A DNA stretch of 64,000 nucleotides from Streptomyces sp. A1136 (lineage in GTDB: Bacteria; Actinomycetota; Actinomycetes; Streptomycetales; Streptomycetaceae): assembly GCF_004795055.1 (NCBI RefSeq), contig NZ_SSBJ01000015.1, forward strand, positions 106,810 through 170,809. Direction: 5' to 3'. A program made the position numbers and the translations under genes. Below are positions 9,901-16,024 of this stretch, piece by piece. The notes under the pieces were generated by a model that was not told the DNA's origin, ran no database searches, and saw only the letters and a list, made by a program, of their open reading frames with translations. The first letter of the stretch is position 1. The number at the start of each line of letters is the position of its first letter.

Positions 9901-10164
9901 CGGGACGTTGATGGACTCCAGCGACCGCAGTTGGGCCAGGAGCTGCGCATCGAACCGGGCGAGGTCCGGAACGACCTGGACGGAGACGTTGGCCGCGTCG
10001 AGGCCGCGCTGGATGTTCCGCCGGATCGTCGTGCCGACGGTGCGCGTGGCCCGGTCCAGCGCCCGCGAGATGCGGATGCCGAGGTCGCGGGCATCAGCGA
10101 CGGCATCCGCGTCATCGAGGACGATGCGGATGCGGCCAGTGCCGTAGTCCTCGTCGTCGGCCAC
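6913..10164 (-). CDS. Tape measure protein
   Basis: At 1083 residues this is the second longest frame in the window. The N-terminal 150 residues hold four copies of a VxPDLTGF-like motif (VVPDLARF, VAPDLTGF, VVPDLTGF, VNPDVNGF). Then come long hydrophobic Ala/Gly/Leu-rich segments and, from about residue 800, repeated SLPGRVGSALxxLPGRV-type units. A conserved end (GGIVTSPTAALIGEAGKEVVLPL) is typical of actinophage tape measures. It sets tail length and helps DNA exit; by the usual 0.15 nm per residue rule the tail would be about 160 nm. The start is a GTG inside the right arm of a hairpin in the leader. Confidence 0.95.
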   Translation of the reverse strand: MADDEDYGTGRIRIVLDDADAVADARDLGIRISRALDRATRTVGTTIRRNIQRGLDAANVSVQVVPDLARFDAQLLAQLRSLESINVPVAPDLTGFVERIRAILAGEEFEVTVVPDLTGFDARLRAHNVPTLSVPVNPDVNGFTRALRGLAKLASGVGGVLTGGLKFAAIGGAALSAGAGIASFAASLAPAIGIVAAAPAAIGGLIAANAALKLALSGVSDAFGAALGDDAKKFTKALEGLSPAAQKAALEVRALKPQFDALKSSVQDAFFKPLQGQITGVAQALGGPLRSGLSAIAGNFGLAAERVANFLKTATGIGAIKNVLTGTTQATSGLAAAIGPVISGLTQVAGAVAQAFGAQTGNAIANLGVRLGTFLQQTAQSGQTVAWVQGALGIFKQLGSLVVQVGGLIGDVFGALAAGGGGSLGALTQIIGAVRTAIQPLLPLVTQLAQLFSSVLGGALSTVAAALTPVIAAITSTLLPLIPGLTAAFQGLFAALGPVAAQLGQSLGAALAAILPLIGQLVPILTGSIVPALGQLVAAVGPLVAALAGALAPVIAQLAQLLGTVLGAAVQIVVPLLGPLVGIVTGLLGAISPLIPVLSQVAAALGAALGDAAKGLAPLLVSIGKAATTVVAALAPLVSQILLALLPVLPPIVDAFNALVGALVPLLPPIAGLIAALVPLVSLMIRIAAPILQIAAGFLSWLTISAVVPVLSGVVSVLTGLATGLTSVVNFIVSLPQLIIGGLSSLASTIGSFFTSLFVSLGSTLAAGFQAVVGFFTRLPGMILSALVALPGLLVSAFVNAVAAVGIALLTALAGIIFVFTVLPGRVYNALISLGSRMMAAFTSAFNSARTATTSFLTQTGTFFSQLPGRVGSALAALPGRVRSLFVSAGSSALSAAQSAGSSVVSFFSGLPGRIGSALSSVGSRIGSAFSSAVGSARSAVSSLISSVVSLFSTLPGRIVATLGDIGGRIVSKIKSGLPSSVRALLPFANGGIVTSPTAALIGEAGKEVVLPLTRPARTVELAQKSGLLDLLARRGAIPSAAKGTDTGGSRQVIHNWNITTTAQDPGVLAEHLYGQLARAAGV

Positions 10165-10216
10165 CGGGCAACCTCGCGAAAAAGCGATCGGTTGCCCGGC
10201 CCAAAACCAGCGGCGT
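10164..10216 (-). promoter_or_regulatory. Structural-gene leader, copy A (tape measure)
   Basis: On the minus strand the conserved CTGGTTTTGGGCCGGGC is followed by a hairpin (arms 10190-10199 and 10164-10173, 10 bp). Its second arm covers the region from the GAGG ribosome-binding site to the first base of the GTG start. A TAGTCT hexamer just upstream could be a -10. Confidence 0.6.
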
Positions 10217-10224
10217 TCCCCAGA

Positions 10225-10584
10225 CTAGCCGGTGTTGCCACCGGTCAGCCGTGCGTCTTCTGCTGCGAGCTGCGCAGCGAGGGCCTGGGCGTCGCCCATG
10301 CCCAGCCCCATCCCGGGCGGCCTCGCGCCTCGTTGTGGCTGCGAGCCCTTCGGCGGGGCGTAGAGCTTCGCCCGGATCCGCCGCCGCTCGCCCTCGTCCT
10401 CGGCGCCCTGCTCCAACGTGGCCTCAGCGGCCGAAAGCATGACCCTCAGCGGCCACGTGTGGATGTCGACGCCCTGGAGGGCGAGACTCCCTTCCCACGC
10501 CTCCCAGGAGGCGGAGATGCTGGCGAGGAGACGCCGGACGACGTAGGAGGGCGCTGGCCGCCCCCGTACAGCTCGACTACCCAC
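10225..10584 (-). CDS. Tail assembly chaperone, frameshifted part (gpT-like)
   Basis: This frame overlaps the 3' end of the gene at 10446-10988 in the -1 frame and lies just before the tape measure gene. The 119-residue frame has no good ribosome-binding site of its own, and its useful part starts around SYVVRRLLASISASWEAW. It is probably made as an extension of the upstream chaperone after a -1 slip at the C-GGGGG-C run (10560-10566), as in lambda gpG/gpGT. The helical middle and the polar tail (GDAQALAAQLAAEDARL) fit the chaperone extension. Confidence 0.75.
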   Translation of the reverse strand: MGSRAVRGRPAPSYVVRRLLASISASWEAWEGSLALQGVDIHTWPLRVMLSAAEATLEQGAEDEGERRRIRAKLYAPPKGSQPQRGARPPGMGLGMGDAQALAAQLAAEDARLTGGNTG

Positions 10585-10988
10585 TCCATCAGCTCGACCA
10601 GGACGCGGTCGGGGAACCGGTGGCCGGCGTCCTTGACCGTGGCGCCCTTGCGTTTCGCGGCGGCTCCGGCAGCCTCGTCCGGGTTCGGGTGGGAGCTGAC
10701 GGCCTTCCCGGCGAGGACGACGTCCCAGCGGGCGAACTCGTGCGCCGACTCCGGCAGCATCAGGCTGGCGAGGAACACCCGCATCGCGACGGCGGCCTCA
10801 CGGACCTTCGACAGGTCGGTGTCCGCCATGTTCGCGGGGTCGATGTTCAACCGCCGGTTCGCCTCCTGGAGCTGTTCGTAGCGGTCCAGGAACTCGTCGC
10901 CGAGCACTTCCGGCTGGAACAGCAGCGTGACATCGCCGATCTCCGCCTCGTGCGGAGTCGTGTTGAGGGTGAACTGCCTCTTAGCCAC
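10446..10988 (-). CDS. Tail assembly chaperone (gpG-like)
   Basis: This 180-residue protein starts with GTG at 10988 (GAGGAAAGG upstream). It is acidic and helical (EFLDRYEQLQEANRRL, DLSKVREAAVAMRVFLASLML) and resembles the first tail assembly chaperones of actinophages, which bind the tape measure before tail polymerisation. The unshifted C-terminus after VVELYGGGQ becomes low-complexity Pro/Ser/Arg, which suggests that the shifted product is the biologically important longer form. A conserved structural-gene leader precedes it. Confidence 0.8.
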   Translation of the reverse strand: MAKRQFTLNTTPHEAEIGDVTLLFQPEVLGDEFLDRYEQLQEANRRLNIDPANMADTDLSKVREAAVAMRVFLASLMLPESAHEFARWDVVLAGKAVSSHPNPDEAAGAAAKRKGATVKDAGHRFPDRVLVELMEWVVELYGGGQRPPTSSGVSSPASPPPGRRGKGVSPSRASTSTRGR

Positions 10989-11055
10989 GGGTGGCCCTTT
11001 CCTCTTCCCGCGCGGTACGCCCGGCCCAAAACCAGCGGCGTGGGCCAGAGAGGGT
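10989..11055 (-). promoter_or_regulatory. Structural-gene leader, copy B (chaperone)
   Basis: The conserved block (11019-11040) reads CGCTGGTTTTGGGCCGGGC on the minus strand. A TACCCT hexamer lies upstream. A small GCCAC-CC-GTGGC hairpin contains the GTG start. Confidence 0.55.
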
Positions 11056-11084
11056 AGAGCACCCGCGCGGGCCGGGGCCGCGGG

Positions 11085-11462
11085 TCAGCGGCCGTCCCGC
11101 AAGGCCCTCGCCAGGAAGTTGTTCGGCCGGGTGCCCGGGTGCCTGGCGTACGCCGAGTACACGACCCGGCCGCCGATCTCGAACCGCAGCACCTTCGCCC
11201 GCCGGGGCCGGATGATGTGCGGCCGGGTGCCGTCGAGGACGAACCGCACCGCGGGGTGGTCGCACACGATGACGCCCTGGAGGCCCCTCGGCCCGTCCTG
11301 GACCTTCCACGAGATGTACCGGCCCATCGACCCGGGCGCCTCGCGCTCAGCGAGGCGCGCGGTGCGCGCCGTCCGCTCGGCCAGGCGCCGCGCCACGACA
11401 CCGTTGCGCAGGCGCAGCGTCCGCGCGATCCGGCCCGGGTCGATCGTCACCTCAGCGGGCAT
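11085..11462 (-). CDS. Tail completion protein (HK97 gp10-like)
   Basis: This 125-residue basic protein has an N-terminal helix (RNGVVARRLAERTARTARLAE), a central strand region (GRYISWKVQDGPRGLQGVIV) and a C-terminus ending HPGTRPNNFLARAL. The phrase HPGTRPNxFL near the end is characteristic of HK97 gp10-like or minor tail completion proteins. They sit between head connectors and tail tube and join the tail to the head. Confidence 0.8.
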   Translation of the reverse strand: MPAEVTIDPGRIARTLRLRNGVVARRLAERTARTARLAEREAPGSMGRYISWKVQDGPRGLQGVIVCDHPAVRFVLDGTRPHIIRPRRAKVLRFEIGGRVVYSAYARHPGTRPNNFLARALRDGR

Positions 11463-11474
11463 GGCGCACTCCTC

Positions 11475-11639
11475 CTAGGGGCGGACCAGGGCGTACGTCT
11501 CGCCCTGGGCGTTCGTCTCGACCTCGGGCGTCTCCACCACGCTCGGCGTGATGTCGGAGTAGTCGTAGGCCCGGACATCCAAGTCGCCGTGCTCCTCCCA
11601 GATCCGGTGAAGCCGCGGGATCAGGTCGCTGATCTTCAC
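11475..11639 (-). CDS. Small acidic protein in the head-tail connector block
   Basis: This 54-residue product begins with GTG at 11639, which overlaps the upstream stop (GTGA) and has a GAGGAG site. Residues DLIPRLHRIWEEHGDLDVRAY resemble a small phage protein family in which a short helix precedes a DLxV strand. I cannot give a function; the position suggests a minor connector or an assembly helper. Confidence 0.6.
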   Translation of the reverse strand: MKISDLIPRLHRIWEEHGDLDVRAYDYSDITPSVVETPEVETNAQGETYALVRP

Positions 11640-12235
11640 AGAGACTCCTCGGTATCGGGGCACCTGGCACAGCCCGGCAGGGCGACGGTCACGCGCTGTT
11701 CGATGCCGACGCAGCCGCCCTCCGGTCCGATCACCTTCTGCTGGCCCATGACGAACCGACGTCCCCGTCGGCGCTGCTCAGTGCCGGGCAGGCAGCACTG
11801 GAGCCCGGAGTACACGGTGGCCATGTCGACGTGGAGGATCTGGGCCGTCGTCGCCAGGTCGGTGCACGACGGCGGGCACCCGTCCTCGCTGATGGTCGGC
11901 GCGCACCGCAGCAGGGTGACCACCAGCTCCAGCGCGGTGATCGGGGGCGGCGTGCAGCCACGCACGCCCTGCACCACCCGGGACTCGGCGGGGAAGTCGG
12001 CTTCGGAAGACGGGTAGATCCGGGCGACGGAGACGGTGAGCTGGCCACCCGAAGCCGCCTCGCCGCACGGGTCGTCACAGGAGTCCCAAGCCGGCTGTCC
12101 CGGCACGACGCACGCCCTGCACGCCGGACAGCCGGGCTGTCCGACCATCTGCTCCGCGGTACGGTCCAGCGCCACGCACACGCAGCCGAGGACCGCCACG
12201 GTCAGGTCGTGGATCGCCAGCGTGGTCAGGGCCAT
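11636..12235 (-). CDS. Head-tail connector/stopper-like protein, Cys-rich
   Basis: This 199-residue protein overlaps the preceding gene by 10 bases. It is rich in cysteine (CPACRACVVPG, CDDPCGEA, CLPG, CARCPD). The hydrophobic N-terminus (LTTLAIHDLTVAVLGCVCVAL) and the middle PPITALELVVTLLRCAPT match the connector-type proteins that actinophages encode at this position, where the C-terminus often ends in a Cys-rich tail. The role as a head-tail stopper is inferred from gene order. Confidence 0.65.
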   Translation of the reverse strand: MALTTLAIHDLTVAVLGCVCVALDRTAEQMVGQPGCPACRACVVPGQPAWDSCDDPCGEAASGGQLTVSVARIYPSSEADFPAESRVVQGVRGCTPPPITALELVVTLLRCAPTISEDGCPPSCTDLATTAQILHVDMATVYSGLQCCLPGTEQRRRGRRFVMGQQKVIGPEGGCVGIEQRVTVALPGCARCPDTEESL

Positions 12236-13032
12236 TGCTGCACCCTCGGCCTCTGGAAGTCGGGCGAGTAGGCGCGGCTCGGGCTGGTCAGCCGGTAGGG
12301 GTTCACCATGGCCAGCCACATGTCGGCCATGGGCAGCCCTGTGCGGCCCTCGCTGTAGATGAGGGTGGGGTCCGGCATCTCCATCTCCACGCCCTGGCGC
12401 ACGACGCGGGTCAGGTTCCGGTTCGACTTGCAGCCGCAGGACCCGGCCGGCGCGCACCCCTTGAGCAGGTGGCACGTCAGCTCCGAGACCGCTGCGATCG
12501 CCGCTGCGTCAAGCGGAAGGCCCCACCGGTACTTCACCGTGAAGGTCCCGGGCGCTCCGGGCGGGGCGGCGAGGTCCTGGCACGTCGGCCAGCACTCGCC
12601 GTCGACGCGGGTCAGCTTCCCGGGGGCGTCGACCCGGTACTGCTCCGGGAGCAGGACTTCCCCGCCCACGTTCACCTCGCCGACGTCGTACACCGGGCCC
12701 GGCAAGTAGACCTCGCACAGCTCGCCGCAGGAGCAGTCGGACTTGCAGCCGCAGACCGAGGCGTTCCTCCACCTGCCGTCGGCGCCGATGTACGGGATCC
12801 ACGGGCCCGTTCCGGCGCCGGTCTGGAAGCTCGGGAAGGCGCTGTCCAGGCACGACTGGCGGCAGGGCCGTACGGTGACGGGGCAGGGGCCCCAACGGCG
12901 ACCGGACAGGCCCCAGAGGATGTTCGACGCCACGAGCGTCCAGCGCTCTACGTCGCCCGCGTCCATCCCCTCGGGGGTGGTGCAGCACAGTTCGGTCGGC
13001 CACGCCTCACACGGTCCGATCTGGAGAGACAT
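12226..13032 (-). CDS. Head-to-tail adaptor-like protein
   Basis: This 268-residue protein contains ERWTLVASNILWGLSGRRWG near residue 30-50, WIPYIGADGRWRN near 85, and an LPGPVYDVGEVNVGG block near 125, and it ends with DMWLAMVNPYRLTSPS. The VASxxLWxLSGRRWGPCPVTVRPC pattern is typical of actinophage head-to-tail connector proteins. It also carries paired cysteines (CGCKSDCSCGELC). It would bridge portal and tail completion proteins. Confidence 0.75.
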   Translation of the reverse strand: MSLQIGPCEAWPTELCCTTPEGMDAGDVERWTLVASNILWGLSGRRWGPCPVTVRPCRQSCLDSAFPSFQTGAGTGPWIPYIGADGRWRNASVCGCKSDCSCGELCEVYLPGPVYDVGEVNVGGEVLLPEQYRVDAPGKLTRVDGECWPTCQDLAAPPGAPGTFTVKYRWGLPLDAAAIAAVSELTCHLLKGCAPAGSCGCKSNRNLTRVVRQGVEMEMPDPTLIYSEGRTGLPMADMWLAMVNPYRLTSPSRAYSPDFQRPRVQQWP

Positions 13033-13736
13033 CAGGCCCTCCCGGTCTCGTAGGGGCCGGGCTCGGCGAAGGTGCGCCGGATGTACGCCCCGACGTGGCC
13101 GGCCGCGAAGGAGTCCGGCATGGTCGACAGGAAGATGTCGTCCTCCGTGTAGCCGCCCGGCGAGCGGCGCATGATCTTCACGTCCCGGATTTCCGTCCCG
13201 CCGAGCTGGGCCAGGTTGCCGTACAGGGTGCGCTTGTGGACGACGTCGAGGTGCCAGGCGATGTCGAGCGCGTCGAGCATCACGGCCTTGTCCACCGGCA
13301 GCGGCACGTGCAGTTCGTACGACAGAGGGTCGGGATGGCCCAGGTCGGCGAGAAGGTCTCTGGTCTCCCGCATCCCGCGCAGGTACTCCCCCGCCGCGCG
13401 CGCCGCGTAGAACGTCTCGACGTTCCGGACCGGGCCGCGGTGCAGCACCGGCATGGCCTCCAGCGGCTTCATGACGAACATGTCGTCGTTGGCCAGGATG
13501 AAACGCGACGAGATGTCGGGGTGCTGGCAGGCCACCCGCACCGCGAGGGTGGTGTTCTGGAACTTCGTGCCCCGCTGCCGGGTCCGGATGTGCTGGACAC
13601 CGACGGCCCACGGCGGCAGGTACCCGACCACCCAGACGCGGCCGTGGGGAAGGTGCGCTGCCCACGAGCGCAGCCCGTACCGCAGTTGCTCGTTGTCGGC
13701 CCCCTCCCGGACGGGGACGACGATGTCCAGTTCCAC
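13032..13736 (-). CDS. Stealth-like sugar-phosphate/glycosyl transferase
   Basis: This 234-residue cytoplasmic enzyme starts with LDIVVPVREGADNEQLRYGLRSW, then GRVWVVGYLPPW, and has ISSRFILANDDMFVMKPLE at about residues 76-94. These match the CR1/CR2 blocks of Stealth-type hexose-1-phosphate transferases, including the NDD metal site. A later YTEDDIF and HVGAYIRRTF region could be the C-terminal conserved blocks. The gene is wedged between the major tail gene and the connectors with no gap, so it probably decorates virion proteins with sugar. The family call is by motif; the acceptor and donor are unknown. Confidence 0.65.
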   Translation of the reverse strand: MELDIVVPVREGADNEQLRYGLRSWAAHLPHGRVWVVGYLPPWAVGVQHIRTRQRGTKFQNTTLAVRVACQHPDISSRFILANDDMFVMKPLEAMPVLHRGPVRNVETFYAARAAGEYLRGMRETRDLLADLGHPDPLSYELHVPLPVDKAVMLDALDIAWHLDVVHKRTLYGNLAQLGGTEIRDVKIMRRSPGGYTEDDIFLSTMPDSFAAGHVGAYIRRTFAEPGPYETGRA

Positions 13737-13737
13737 G

Positions 13738-14436
13738 TCAGGACGCCAGGCAGACGCCGCCGGTGACCGGCGTGTAGTCGGCGCTCGGCAGCGGCGGAGC
13801 GATGGTCGTGACGATGGTCCGGCGGTGGCAGGCCGGCCCCAGCGGGGTCAGGAGCGGGCCGGCCTGGCCCGCGACGTTCTTCGCCATGACGTTGTACGGG
13901 CCGACGCCCCAGCCGCCACCGGCCCGGGTTGCGCCGGTGAGGGTCAGCGACGCCGCCTCAGCGCCGACTTCCAGGTCTCCCAGCAGACCGTTCGTGACCC
14001 ACGGCATGAGGAAGTAGAGCCAGGAGCTGCCGCCGGGACCCGCAGCGTCGCAAACGTCGTCGCCGAGGACTTCCGCCCACAGCTCGATCGCGAAGCCAGA
14101 GGAGCACTGCACCCCGCAGTCGTCGTAGCCGATCGGCTTGGTGTCGTACCCGAAGACGACTGGGTTGCCCGTCATGATCTCGATGATCTGGGGGTTGACC
14201 TCGAAGAAGTTCAGCTCGATGTCGAACCCTCGGAAGATGGGGCATCCCCGCCGGTACCCGCAGACACGGCCGTTCGCGGCCTTGTACTCGATGTCGTCGC
14301 CGTCGTCGGAGTTGGTGTTCATCGCGAGCGTCGCGAAGCAGTCGAAGACGAACCCGTTGTCCAGACCACAGACGGGGCGGCCACAGCCGTCCACCCTCGT
14401 GATCCGGATGACGTCGGCATTGGCGATCAGTGGCAC
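13738..14436 (-). CDS. Major tail protein
   Basis: I chose the GTG at 14436 because it has a GGAGG site six bases upstream; a TTG at 14475 is the alternative. The 232-residue product starts LIANADVIRITRVDGCGRP and has strand-rich segments (FRGFDIELNFFEVNPQIIEIMTGNPVVFGYD) and SGFAIELWAEVL, with NPQIIEIMTGNPVV typical of actinophage major tail proteins. It forms the tail tube. Unusually, it precedes rather than follows the connector genes. A conserved structural-gene leader precedes it. Confidence 0.75.
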   Translation of the reverse strand: MPLIANADVIRITRVDGCGRPVCGLDNGFVFDCFATLAMNTNSDDGDDIEYKAANGRVCGYRRGCPIFRGFDIELNFFEVNPQIIEIMTGNPVVFGYDTKPIGYDDCGVQCSSGFAIELWAEVLGDDVCDAAGPGGSSWLYFLMPWVTNGLLGDLEVGAEAASLTLTGATRAGGGWGVGPYNVMAKNVAGQAGPLLTPLGPACHRRTIVTTIAPPLPSADYTPVTGGVCLAS

Positions 14437-14503
14437 TGCGGCCTCCAACAGTGAGTTGGTCGGCCCGGCCCACAACCAGCAGCGTCAGCAATCAGCATAG
14501 CCG
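14437..14503 (-). promoter_or_regulatory. Structural-gene leader, copy C (major tail)
   Basis: The conserved block (14463-14485) carries one substitution, GGTTGTGGGCC. A TATGCT hexamer lies upstream as a possible -10. A small CCAAC-TCACT-GTTGG hairpin sits right at the GGAGG ribosome-binding site. Confidence 0.55.
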
Positions 14504-14532
14504 CGCGGGCGCGGCCGGTCCGGGGCACAGCA

Positions 14533-14570
14533 GCGCGGTGCCGCCGGGCCCTCCCCCGGCGACACCGCGC
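14533..14570 (-). terminator. Hairpin terminator after the zinc-finger gene
   Basis: The arms 14533-14548 and 14555-14570 pair with a small internal mismatch. The hairpin lies 36 bases after the stop at 14606 and upstream of leader C. Confidence 0.65.
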
Positions 14571-14605
14571 AGTTCACCCGGCCGCAGCCGGGACCGCGCG
14601 TGGGC

Positions 14606-15094
14606 TCACCCGTCCGCGTGCTTCCGCCGGTGGTGGGTGTCCCGGCCGCGCTCAGTGGTGAACTCCTTGCCGCAGCCGGGGCAGGGGAACACACCGTCCG
14701 GCCGGTCGTCGGCCTCGGCGGCGGGCTCCGGCTCGGGCAGGGGGCTGGAGTCGGGGGCGTACGTCTCGTCGGTCCGCTCGGGCAGCGGCTCCTCCGCCTC
14801 TGCCTCCTGCTGTGAGACGGACGCAGGGGTGAGCCCGTCGGCCGTTGCCACGCCGCGGAGTTCGGCGCCAGGCGCCGGCCTCCCCTCGGCTTCGTCCTCC
14901 TCGGGCGAGACGTAGCGATGGCCGTCGATGTCGGACCCGATGAGGATGTCCTCCGGCATGCCTGCGAGGAGGTTCACGGGCACGGTGAAGGTGTCCGGAC
15001 CCGACGTCCGGATCTTCGGTGTCTGGGCGACCGCCCAGCGGGCGAAGGGGACGCGGCGGTCGGCGGTCGGGCGGATACGGACGAAGTCGCTCAC
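14606..15094 (-). CDS. Head-region protein with a C2H2 zinc finger
   Basis: The GTG at 15094 overlaps the upstream stop. The first 60 residues (VSDFVRIRPTADRRVPFARWAV) resemble a small structural or connector protein. A long acidic Pro/Glu-rich linker follows. The last 27 residues are FPCPGCGKEFTTERGRDTHH plus RRKHADG, a classical C-x2-C-x12-H-x4-H zinc finger. A zinc finger on a flexible tail in a head operon is unusual; it might bind DNA or a partner during assembly. The function is unknown. Confidence 0.7.
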   Translation of the reverse strand: MSDFVRIRPTADRRVPFARWAVAQTPKIRTSGPDTFTVPVNLLAGMPEDILIGSDIDGHRYVSPEEDEAEGRPAPGAELRGVATADGLTPASVSQQEAEAEEPLPERTDETYAPDSSPLPEPEPAAEADDRPDGVFPCPGCGKEFTTERGRDTHHRRKHADG

Positions 15095-15942
15095 GAAGAC
15101 ACCTCGATCTGGACGGCGCATACGGTGCACGTCGTGCCGACCACGTAGGTCCGCTCGGCGAGGACCTTGCGGTCGTTGGTGCGGATACTGACGGACGGAC
15201 CGGGCCGGTCCGGGATGACGTCGAGCGGCCCGCGCCGGATGACGAGCGGACCTGTGATGTAGAGCCAGGCGGTGCCCGGTTCGGCCGGGATGTTGCCGGG
15301 GCCCGTGTTCACCGCGGAGTATCCGGAGCCAATCACGGCGCAGTTCCCGGCGAGGGTGCGCAGCGCGCCGGTCTCCGGGTCCTCGCGGACGAGGTTGCAG
15401 CAACCCAGGAGAGCGGCTGCGCCCACGGGAATGTGCAGGGTGCCGACGCCGGCGTAGTGCTGCGCGAGGCAGCCCTCCAGGGCGGCGACGCCCTGGGCGA
15501 TGGGCACGGGGCCTGCCGCCGGTGTGACGTCGGCGGCGACCATGGCGAGCGTGTTCCGCCAGAAGGCCGTCTCGAGCGCGTGCTGTTCTCCGAGGGCGAT
15601 CGTGGCCTCGACGTGCGCGCGGGCCTCCGCGTATGTCCAGCCCATGGCCGAGCACTCCGTGCCGGCGTACAGGGTGATCGGCGACGCGTGCTCGGTGGCG
15701 GGTCGGCAGAACTCCTTTTGAGGGGGCGGGCCCGGGGACTCGTCTCCTGGCGGTTCGTCCTCGCACGGGTCGGGCCAGTCGAGGACCGGGCAGCAGCCGA
15801 GGGCCTTCCATTCCACGCCGTTCAGCTCGTGGATGTCGTCCTCGGCGACGTCGCGGACGGTCGTGCATGGGGCGCCGAGGATGCCGTGGGGCAGGGGCGT
15901 GCCCGGGATCGCTTCTACGTAGACGCGGAGCCCTTCCGGCAT
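15091..15942 (-). CDS. Putative second capsid-like protein
   Basis: This 283-residue protein has a GGAGG site and ATG at 15942. It contains a long helix near ARAHVEATIALGEQHALETAFW (about residues 105-126) and a C-terminus with AWLYITGPLVIRRGPLDVIP and RTYVVGTTCTVCAVQIEV. A helix of this kind followed by such strands is what HK97-fold capsid proteins look like, and the C-terminus resembles that of the major capsid protein next door. It may be a minor capsid or decoration protein. It lies between the capsid terminator and the zinc-finger gene. Confidence 0.55.
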   Translation of the reverse strand: MPEGLRVYVEAIPGTPLPHGILGAPCTTVRDVAEDDIHELNGVEWKALGCCPVLDWPDPCEDEPPGDESPGPPPQKEFCRPATEHASPITLYAGTECSAMGWTYAEARAHVEATIALGEQHALETAFWRNTLAMVAADVTPAAGPVPIAQGVAALEGCLAQHYAGVGTLHIPVGAAALLGCCNLVREDPETGALRTLAGNCAVIGSGYSAVNTGPGNIPAEPGTAWLYITGPLVIRRGPLDVIPDRPGPSVSIRTNDRKVLAERTYVVGTTCTVCAVQIEVSS

Positions 15943-15967
15943 CGCGCACCTCCAAGGGGTTGCTGGG

Positions 15968-16008
15968 ACCGTGCCGGGCCCGGGTCAGGTGCTCGGGCCC
16001 GGCACGGT
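15968..16008 (-). terminator. Strong hairpin after the major capsid gene
   Basis: Two perfect 15-base arms (15968-15982 and 15994-16008) with an 11-base loop lie 17 bases after the capsid stop at 16025. It probably limits expression downstream of the capsid gene. Confidence 0.8.
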
Positions 16009-16024
16009 GTCGGGGAGGTGACGG

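Noticed and set aside
14606..15955. A 449-codon version of the zinc-finger protein
   Set aside because: The upstream two-thirds is out of frame with, and overlaps, the well-supported 15091-15942 gene; the GTG at 15094 with a GTGA overlap is the better start.
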